The translations under genes and the position numbers were made by a program. From CAZHGD01 sp964531735 (GTDB lineage Bacteria > Armatimonadota > UBA10988): 15,921 nt of DNA. The DNA lies in assembly GCA_964531735.1 (NCBI GenBank), contig CAZHGD010000175.1, positions 1-15,921 of the forward strand, written 5' to 3'. Each line of letters starts with the position of its first letter. The stretch's first letter is position 1. This document shows, in pieces, positions 10,641 through 15,921 of this stretch. The notes beneath the pieces are model-generated. The model was given only the letters and a program-made list of their open reading frames with translations. It did no database searches and was not told the origin of the DNA.

Positions 10641-13331
10641 TCAGCTTGCGCCCAGCTCCTCGTCCAGCCACGCCGCGTCGTGCTCGCGCAGCCAGGTGAC
10701 GATCTTCTGGGTCTCGAAATGCTCCAGGCCGAAGTGCTCACGGCGCAGCGTGAACACGCGGCGGACGAGGGGCAGTGCTTCAGCGGCGCGGCCCTGGTCG
10801 AAGAGGACCTTCGCCAGGGCGAAGCGGGCGTCGAGCAGGCGCCGGTTGTCCTCGGCGAAGTGCAGTTCGAAGGTGGCGATGGTGCGGCGGAGGAGCTGCT
10901 CGGCCTCGTCGAGGTGGCCTTCGGCATGGTCGATGCTGGCGACCACGGCGTCGTCGATGGCCAAGTTGTAGTGGTCGCCGCCAAAGGCCGCCCGCTCGAT
11001 CGCGATGCATCGGTCCATCAGCTCACGGGCCTCGGCCAAGTGGCCCAGGTCCCGCTCAACCTTCGCCAGGTTGGAGTAGCTCGCGGCCATCGTCGGGTGC
11101 TCGGGCGCGTATGCCTGCCCTTTGATGGCGATGGTGCGGCATAGCAGATCGCGGGCCTCGGTCAGGTGACCCAGATCCTGCTCAACTGTGGCCAGGTTGG
11201 AGTAGCGGATCGCCAGCTTCGGGCGATCAGGCGCGAAGGCCAGCTCGTCGATGGCGATGGCCCGGTGCAGGAGCTCGCGGGCCTCGGCCAAGTGGCCCAA
11301 GTCCTGTTCCACCAGCGCCAGGTTGGAGTAGCGCGTGGCTAGCGTTGGGTGGTCGGGCGCGAAGGCCTGCTCGCCGATGGCGATGGCGCGGCGGAGGAGG
11401 CCGCGGGCCTCGGCCAGGTGGCCCAGGTCCTGCTCCACCGTCGCCAAGTGGTTGCAGGTCTCGGCGACTTGCGTCTGGGCCAGCCCAGGCGCCGCCTCCT
11501 CATGCGCCAGCGCTGTGCGAAGGTGCGCCACCGCCTCGTCCAGACGGCCGAGTAGGCATAGCGGCCACGATGCAGCGTTGGCGATCACGCCGCCCCGCGC
11601 GGTATCGCCGGCCACCAGCAACGCCAGCGCCAGTTCCACGCACGGCTCGATCTCCCAGCGCGCTTCGGGTGCCACCCAGCCGTCGCGGTTCAGCCAGTCG
11701 GCCCGCGCCTGGGCGTGGTCGAGGACCGCTGCCCGCCGCGCCTCGGCCGCCGCGCCCACCCGGCCCGCCACCACCGCCTGCACCAAGCGATGCACCCGCG
11801 CCAAGCGCTCGTCCTCGCGCGGCACCAGCAGGCGCAGGCCCGCCAAGCGGCGCTCTACCTGCCGCCACGGATCGGGATAGCCTGGCTCCGGCTCGCGGAG
11901 CACTTCGGGATCGTCACGGCCCACCAACTCGCGCAGCCACGGCCAGGGCACCCAGTCCGGCGCCACGAACGCCGCGTACTCCAGCGCCAGCCGCTCCGGG
12001 CCGCTCAAGCCGGCCAGCGTCGGCGCGAGCAGCTCGCCGATCAGCTTCTGCTGGTGCCGGCTGAGCTGCACCGTGTCATCGGCGGCGATGCCTTCCAGTG
12101 CCGGCTCGCCCTCGCGTTCCAGGCGGTGGAGGTAACCGGCCGCGCTGATCTCGGCGTGCTGGGCCAGGTACACCGCCACCACCTCGACCGCCAGCGTGTA
12201 CCCGTCGAGCCACTGGGCGATCCCACGGGCGGCCGCACGCTCCGCGTCGTCGGCGACCGGTCGCCAGCGGTCCAGCAGCGCCACCGCTTCGTCGTCGGTC
12301 AGTGCCTCCAGCGCCAGGCAGTCCAGCCCTGGCAGCTTCGCCGGCTCCAGCCGCGTGGTCACCAGCACATGCACCTGATCGCTCGACGGCAGGCACTCGG
12401 CGCGCTGCGCCGGGCTGAGCAGCGCCGCGGCGTCGACGTTGTCCAGCACCAGCAGGCTGCGCTCGCCCTGTTCGAACGCGGCGCGCACGCGCGCGGAAGC
12501 AGCGGCGAGGTCTTTGCGCTCGGCTTCGGTCAGCACGACGCCCTTCAGCTCGGCCAGGTTGACCAGCGGCAGGCGTAGGTCGCTGGTCCCGGCGCAAGGC
12601 ACCAGGAACCGGCCGCCGGGGTAGTGGTCGGCGAAGGCGTGGGCATACTCGAAGGCGAGCGCCGACTTGCCGATGCCGCCGAGACCGTGGACCGCGGTGA
12701 TGGCGCCGACGCGGCCCTCGCTGAGCGCGCGGTGCAGCCGGCGCAGCTCTTCGAGCCGGCCGACGAACTGCGGGTTGTGCGGCGGAATGGTGCTTGGTCC
12801 GGCGGCGCGTCGAGCCGCGCGGCGAAGCTGCAAGTCGAGGTCCTGGTCGAGCCGCTGGATGAGCTGACGGACCTCGTCACGTTGCAGGGCGGCCGGGCCC
12901 TCGGGCCGCCAGGGGCGCACGTCGAGGTGTTGCCGCCGCCGCAGGTCGGCTTGCCAGGCATCGAGCAGCGGCGCCCCGCGGTCCTCGAAGCCGGGCACGC
13001 TGACGGCGTAGATCGGCGCCAGTGACTCGCCGACGCCGGCGCGGTCCAGCTCCTGGGCGCAGAACTGCTCCCACTCGCGCCGGCACCACTCGCTGGCGAA
13101 GTAAGCCGGTGACAAGACGGCCAGGAGCACCTTCGAATGGCGTAGGCCGGTCACAATCCGATGCTCCCAGTCGGCCAGCGCGGGGATGGCCTCGTGGTCG
13201 AGGAAGACCGCCAGCGGCTGCAACGCCGCACGGCGATGCTCGGCCTGCAACGCCTCGACGAAGGCGGTGACCCAGCCATCGCGGTCATCCTTGGTGGAGT
13301 ACGACACGAACACGTCGAAATCGACAGTCAT
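10641..13331 (-). CDS. TIR-NB-ARC-TPR protein (bacterial NLR-like STAND ATPase), putative immune effector
   Basis: Predicted 896 residues. The TIR domain is residues 3-140: FDVFVSYSTKDD, a conserved Trp at 55, and SEWCRREW placing the putative NAD-hydrolysing Glu at 86. A helical linker leads to an NB-ARC ATPase with P-loop GLGGIGKS (216-223), Walker B LLVLDNVD (293-300), VLVTTR (322-327), GYTLA in place of the plant GLPLA (377-381), and VHRLVQ (513-518) at the MHD-like position. Residues about 590-880 are kinesin-light-chain-type TPRs with an exact 42-residue period (635, 677, 719, 761, 803). In such proteins the TPRs sense a ligand, the NB-ARC oligomerises, and the TIR acts on NAD+; an antiphage role is inference. 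The start is ATG 13331 because GGAG lies eight bases upstream and the promoter lies between it and the next in-frame ATG (13424), whose extra residues are not TIR-like. It is monocistronic. Confidence 0.93.
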   Translation of the reverse strand: MTVDFDVFVSYSTKDDRDGWVTAFVEALQAEHRRAALQPLAVFLDHEAIPALADWEHRIVTGLRHSKVLLAVLSPAYFASEWCRREWEQFCAQELDRAGVGESLAPIYAVSVPGFEDRGAPLLDAWQADLRRRQHLDVRPWRPEGPAALQRDEVRQLIQRLDQDLDLQLRRAARRAAGPSTIPPHNPQFVGRLEELRRLHRALSEGRVGAITAVHGLGGIGKSALAFEYAHAFADHYPGGRFLVPCAGTSDLRLPLVNLAELKGVVLTEAERKDLAAASARVRAAFEQGERSLLVLDNVDAAALLSPAQRAECLPSSDQVHVLVTTRLEPAKLPGLDCLALEALTDDEAVALLDRWRPVADDAERAAARGIAQWLDGYTLAVEVVAVYLAQHAEISAAGYLHRLEREGEPALEGIAADDTVQLSRHQQKLIGELLAPTLAGLSGPERLALEYAAFVAPDWVPWPWLRELVGRDDPEVLREPEPGYPDPWRQVERRLAGLRLLVPREDERLARVHRLVQAVVAGRVGAAAEARRAAVLDHAQARADWLNRDGWVAPEARWEIEPCVELALALLVAGDTARGGVIANAASWPLCLLGRLDEAVAHLRTALAHEEAAPGLAQTQVAETCNHLATVEQDLGHLAEARGLLRRAIAIGEQAFAPDHPTLATRYSNLALVEQDLGHLAEARELLHRAIAIDELAFAPDRPKLAIRYSNLATVEQDLGHLTEARDLLCRTIAIKGQAYAPEHPTMAASYSNLAKVERDLGHLAEARELMDRCIAIERAAFGGDHYNLAIDDAVVASIDHAEGHLDEAEQLLRRTIATFELHFAEDNRRLLDARFALAKVLFDQGRAAEALPLVRRVFTLRREHFGLEHFETQKIVTWLREHDAAWLDEELGAS
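10903..11454 (-). repeat. 126-bp in-frame tandem repeats encoding 42-residue TPR units
   Basis: The word gcctcg, followed by a (g/a)gtg-ccca(g/a)-tcc type block, recurs at 10903, 11029, 11155, 11281 and 11407, exactly 126 bases apart. By hand alignment the units at 11155-11280 and 11281-11406 share about 99 of 126 bases, including a block of 10 identical bases (ggttggagta) that is also in the 11029 unit. Each unit encodes one TPR_10/TPR_12-type repeat of the NLR-like protein. The outer units (10903 and 11407) are more diverged than the inner three. This is a coding repeat, not a CRISPR array. Confidence 0.85.
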
Positions 13332-13357
13332 GGTCCCCACTCCGGCTGCGCGGTGCT

Positions 13358-13374
13358 CGCCACCGCCGGTGGCG
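13358..13374. promoter_or_regulatory. Inverted repeat at the predicted transcription start of the TIR-NB-ARC gene
   Basis: CGCCACC (13358-13364), centre GCC, then GGTGGCG (13368-13374) is a perfect 7+7 inverted repeat. It covers the transcription start expected about 7 bases after the - strand -10 box (near 13371). It could be an operator or a hairpin in the 5' leader about 27 bases before the ATG. The repeat is seen; the role is inferred. Confidence 0.4.
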
Positions 13375-13377
13375 CCG

Positions 13378-13406
13378 ATTGTAGCGGGTGCCAGTGAGCC
13401 GCGCCA
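13378..13406 (-). promoter_or_regulatory. Predicted sigma70-type promoter of the TIR-NB-ARC gene
   Basis: On the - strand, TACAAT (13383 to 13378) matches the -10 consensus TATAAT at five of six positions. At a 17-base spacer the -35 position reads TGGCGC (13406 to 13401), a poor match to TTGACA, which would suit a promoter needing activation. The predicted start near 13371 gives a leader of about 40 bases with GGAG at 13343-13340 before ATG 13331. Confidence 0.45.
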
Positions 13407-13420
13407 GGGCGTCCTGGCGC
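13401..13420. promoter_or_regulatory. Perfect 8+8 palindrome, candidate operator over the -35 region
   Basis: GCGCCAGG (13401-13408), centre GCGT, then CCTGGCGC (13413-13420) is a perfect dyad. One arm coincides with the weak -35 position of the TIR-NB-ARC promoter. The dyad lies about 32 bases upstream of the other promoter's -35. A dimeric regulator bound here could control the TIR gene and perhaps both genes. No candidate regulator gene lies in the window. Confidence 0.4.
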
Positions 13421-13444
13421 ACACCAGGGCGGCGTCCCGGTGGT

Positions 13445-13480
13445 GGCCGGCTTGCGCGGCTGCGCCGGCCGGGCTATGCT
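13445..13480 (+). promoter_or_regulatory. Predicted promoter of the UPF0210 gene with an overlapping inverted repeat
   Basis: TTGCGC (13452-13457), a 17-base spacer and TATGCT (13475-13480) form a sigma70-like promoter. Transcription would start near 13487, about 15 bases before the ATG. A perfect 7+7 inverted repeat, GGCCGGC (13445-13451) and GCCGGCC (13464-13470), brackets the -35 box. In such GC-rich DNA the repeat could be chance; its position over the promoter is what makes it notable. Confidence 0.35.
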
Positions 13481-13501
13481 AGGCAGCGCGAGGGCCGGGC
13501 C

Positions 13502-14875
13502 ATGCTGCGTACCGAAGAGATCCTGAGCACGATCCGGATGTTCCAGGAGGAGCATCTCGACGTGCGCGCCGTCACGCTGGGCATCAACCTGGCCGACTGT
13601 GCCGGGCCGCGGCACGACCTGGTGGCCGAGCGCGTGCGGCAGAAGATCCGTGAGGTGGCCGCCGACCTGGTCGATACCTGCCGGCGCGTCGGCGACAAGT
13701 ACGGCATTCCCATCGTCAACAAGCGCATCGCCGTCTCGCCGGTGGCGGGCATCGCCGGGCGGCACGGCATCGCCGGGTTGAGCGCGATTGCCCAGGCGCT
13801 CGATCAGGCGGCCGAAGAGGTCGGCATCGACTTCCTCGGCGGCTACAGCGCGCTGGTGCAGAAAGGCATGACCAAGGCCGACGAGGCGCTGATCGACTCG
13901 CTGCCGGTGGTGCTCAGCGAGACGCGGCGCGTGTGTGCCAGCGTCAACGTGGCCACCAGCCGCGCCGGCATCAACATCGACGCGGTGGCGCGCATCGCGC
14001 AGCGCATCAAGGAACTGGCCGACCGCACCGCCGCCGCCGATGGGTTCGGCTGCGCCAAGCTGGTGGTCTTCGCCAACATCCCCGAAGACAACCCGTTCAT
14101 GGCCGGTGCCTACCTCGGGCACGGCGAGCCGGACTGCGTGGTCAACATCGGGGTCAGCGGGCCGGGCGTGGTCAAGCGCGCTATCGAGCGGCTGCGGGAC
14201 ACCGGCGAGCGCTACAGTCTGCTGGACCTGGCCGAGGAGATCAAGACCACGGCCTTCCGCATCACGCGGGTCGGCGAGCTGATCGGCCGCGAGGTGGCGC
14301 AGCGGCTGGGCGTGCCGTTCGGCATTGTCGATTTGTCGCTGGCGCCGACACCGGAGGTGGGTGACAGCGTCGGTGAGATTCTCCAGGCCATGGGCATCGC
14401 CCGCATCGGCGCACCGGGCAGCACGGCCGCGGTGGCGATGCTCAACGATGCCGTGAAGAAAGGCGGCGCGTTCGCCAGTTCCAGCGTCGGCGGCCTCAGC
14501 GGCGCGTTCATTCCGGTGGCCGAAGACCAGGTGCTGGCGGCAGCGGTGGCCGAGGGTGACCTGACGCTCGCCAAGCTGGAGGCGATGACCAGCGTGTGCA
14601 GTGTCGGCCTCGACATGGTGGCCATTCCGGGCGATACGCCGGTGGAGGCGATTGCGGCGATCATGGCCGACGAGATGGCCATCGGCATGATCAACAACAA
14701 GACCACGGCCACGCGCCTGGTGCCGGTGCCGGGCAAGGGGCCGGGCGAGATTGCGCGGTTCGGCGGCTTGTTTGGCGAGACCGCGATCATCGCGGTGCCG
14801 GGCGGCAACGCCGCGGCGTCGTTCATCGCCTGCGGCGGGCGCATTCCGGCGCCGTTGCACAGCTTGCGGAACTAG
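13502..14875 (+). CDS. UPF0210 / DUF711 family protein (PFL family)
   Basis: Predicted 457 residues, close to the family's usual length of about 450. Family signatures run throughout: the N-terminal EEILSTIRMFQEEHLDVRAV stretch, GIPIVNKRIAVSPV (near 76-89), DFLGGYSALVQKGM (near 111-124), SVNVATSRAGINIDAV and VNIGVSGPGVVKRAIE. No signal peptide or membrane segment is present, so it should be cytoplasmic. The biochemical function is not established; the glycine-rich conserved core suggests ligand or metal binding, but I cannot name a substrate. In many Firmicutes the gene follows a small ACT-domain protein (UPF0237). No such gene is present here; the upstream neighbour is the divergent TIR-NB-ARC gene. 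The start is supported by AGGG at 13491-13494, seven bases before the ATG, and by full-length agreement with the family. The next gene begins 9 bases after its stop. Confidence 0.93.
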   Translation: MLRTEEILSTIRMFQEEHLDVRAVTLGINLADCAGPRHDLVAERVRQKIREVAADLVDTCRRVGDKYGIPIVNKRIAVSPVAGIAGRHGIAGLSAIAQALDQAAEEVGIDFLGGYSALVQKGMTKADEALIDSLPVVLSETRRVCASVNVATSRAGINIDAVARIAQRIKELADRTAAADGFGCAKLVVFANIPEDNPFMAGAYLGHGEPDCVVNIGVSGPGVVKRAIERLRDTGERYSLLDLAEEIKTTAFRITRVGELIGREVAQRLGVPFGIVDLSLAPTPEVGDSVGEILQAMGIARIGAPGSTAAVAMLNDAVKKGGAFASSSVGGLSGAFIPVAEDQVLAAAVAEGDLTLAKLEAMTSVCSVGLDMVAIPGDTPVEAIAAIMADEMAIGMINNKTTATRLVPVPGKGPGEIARFGGLFGETAIIAVPGGNAAASFIACGGRIPAPLHSLRN

Positions 14876-14884
14876 GCTGGCGTC

Positions 14885-15921
14885 ATGGACGAGCCGGCGG
14901 CACAAGCAGACTGGTCGCTGACCGAGACCGTGCTGTGCGGGTTGCTCGGCGGCGCGGGCATGGCCGTGGCCGGCTGGCTCGGCACCGCCGGTACGCCCAT
15001 CTGGCTGGTGCCCGCGGCCATGACCGCGGTGGTCTGTCGAGGGCGCCGTCGTCACCTGCCCCTCGTCTGGCTGCTGCTGGTCTGCGGCGCGGTGCTGCCC
15101 TTGTGGGCGCGTCAACCGGCCGCCGAGGTGCTCCGTCCGGCTGCCCTCCGGGCGGCCGATCTGGCGCTCATGCTGCTGCTGATGGCGCGGCTGTCACGCC
15201 GCCCCGGCGCGCTGACGCTGGTCCTCGGCGCGGCCTGCAGCCGGACGGTGCTGGAGCAGCTCGAGCGCTGGTGCGGTCTGGGCGAAGGCTTCCTGTGGGG
15301 CAGTCATCAGTTGGACTGGACGGCGTTCAGCCAGTTCGCCCATGTCGGCGGGGTCACCGGGCTGTCGTTTCTGATCGTCTTTGCGGCCACCGCGGCGGGC
15401 ATCGTGGCGTTCGACAGCAGCCGCGACGGGCGGCTGCGCTGCGTGGCGCTGGCGATGACGCTGCTGGTGCTGGTCGAGGCGGTCGGGCTGGCGCGGGTGA
15501 CCCGTCAGGGCACCAGCACGGTGCGGGTGGCGGCGGTCTGGTCGGCCCAGGGCACGCCGCGGCGCCTGTACGAGCTGACCGAGCAGGCGTCGGCGGAATC
15601 GCCGGCGCTGGTCGTCTGGCCCCGCGACAGCGTCAGTCTGAGTCCGGACGAGCGGGCCGTGCTGCTGACGCAGCTCTGGTCGCTGGCGCGGGCCAACAAC
15701 CTGTGGCTGGTGGGCGGCGCGTTCGACACCGCCGCGCAGTTGTCGGCGGTGCTGACCGTCTCGCCGCAAGGATACGTGGAGCTGGTGCCCGACACGCGCC
15801 CCTGGCAGCCGCCGCTGGCGGCCCGCTTCGGCGGCCTGGCGGTGGCCCTCGGCGAGCGGTTGGCGCAACAGGGCCGCTGGCCGGTGGCCTCGCTGACGCA
15901 CGCGGCGGTGCTGGCGACGCC
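14885..15921 (+). CDS. Apolipoprotein N-acyltransferase-like membrane protein with a degenerate nitrilase-like domain (3' end cut by window)
   Basis: An open frame of 345 residues runs off the window end. Several hydrophobic segments lie at about 16-50, 60-76, 92-118, 153-175 and 187-204. The stretch FSQFAHVGGVTGLSFLIV (148-165) resembles the conserved Lnt segment before its catalytic domain. A carbon-nitrogen-hydrolase-like domain then starts near 213, with LVVWPRDS at 242-249. Lnt N-acylates diacylated lipoproteins using Glu, Lys and Cys. Here the WPE motif reads WPR (Arg247), the YxK stretch before LVP reads YVELVP without Lys (297-302), and the region matching GVxICYE reads GLAVALGE (317-324) without Cys. 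If this alignment is right the protein is a pseudoenzyme; otherwise it is a divergent polytopic protein with chance resemblance. It follows the UPF0210 gene by 9 bases with only a weak AGG before the ATG, so coupling is likely. Confidence 0.65.
   Translation, partial: MDEPAAQADWSLTETVLCGLLGGAGMAVAGWLGTAGTPIWLVPAAMTAVVCRGRRRHLPLVWLLLVCGAVLPLWARQPAAEVLRPAALRAADLALMLLLMARLSRRPGALTLVLGAACSRTVLEQLERWCGLGEGFLWGSHQLDWTAFSQFAHVGGVTGLSFLIVFAATAAGIVAFDSSRDGRLRCVALAMTLLVLVEAVGLARVTRQGTSTVRVAAVWSAQGTPRRLYELTEQASAESPALVVWPRDSVSLSPDERAVLLTQLWSLARANNLWLVGGAFDTAAQLSAVLTVSPQGYVELVPDTRPWQPPLAARFGGLAVALGERLAQQGRWPVASLTHAAVLAT

Noticed and set aside
10903..11454. CRISPR-like or satellite array
   Set aside because: The period is 126 bp without spacers, in frame, and encodes 42-residue TPR units.
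13332..13424. Longer N-terminus of the TIR-NB-ARC protein from the ATG at 13424
   Set aside because: The extra 31 residues do not resemble a TIR start, and the predicted promoter lies inside that stretch; ATG 13331 has a well-placed GGAG.
13328..15115. 595-codon open frame on the - strand across the UPF0210 gene
   Set aside because: It lies opposite a full-length conserved family gene, has low-complexity His/Arg/Ala-rich translation typical of antisense of GC3-biased DNA, and crosses the divergent promoter region.

Overview
This is a GC-rich window (roughly 70% by eye) with dense, third-position-GC-biased coding. It carries eight genes, all but one on the + strand. The gene set suggests a diderm bacterium of the Planctomycetota / PVC / Armatimonadota / candidate-phylum kind: a bacterial alpha-2-macroglobulin, a VanW-family protein, a BarA-like multi-domain histidine kinase, a TIR-NB-ARC-TPR protein, UPF0210/DUF711 and an Lnt-like protein. 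No RNA gene or phylogenetic marker is present, so this placement is an inference. I see no insertion sequence, integrase, CRISPR array, rRNA or tRNA.

Region 1 (3-6596) is a tight + strand envelope cluster. A polytopic membrane protein, cut by the left edge, shares an ATGA overlap with a 1622-aa alpha-2-macroglobulin that has an intact CVEQ thioester motif. After 7 bases comes a membrane-anchored VanW-family protein. The usual PBP1C partner of bacterial macroglobulins is not visible.

Region 2 (6597-10559) has a 105-bp gap with a possible 5' leader hairpin, then a 958-aa hybrid histidine kinase (two N-terminal hydrophobic segments, PAS-like region, HisKA, HATPase, REC, REC, HPt). It is followed after 54 bases by a soluble nitrilase-superfamily amidohydrolase with a complete E-K-C triad.

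Region 3 (10560-13501) is the accessory-looking part. A single - strand gene encodes a TIR-NB-ARC-TPR protein, an NLR-like STAND ATPase with a probable NAD-cleaving effector and 42-residue TPRs that are near-copies of one another. It converges on the nitrilase across a GC-rich hairpin. It diverges from the next gene across a 170-bp intergenic region holding a good -10 (TACAAT), a perfect 8+8 palindrome at the -35 position, and two more inverted repeats. This is the best candidate for a regulated immune-type unit.

Region 4 (13502-15921) has a UPF0210/DUF711 protein and, 9 bases after it, an Lnt-like membrane protein with a nitrilase-like domain. This last gene runs off the right edge and appears to have lost all three catalytic residues.

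No stretch longer than 300 bases lacks a gene. The many long antisense ORFs are shadows produced by high GC3.
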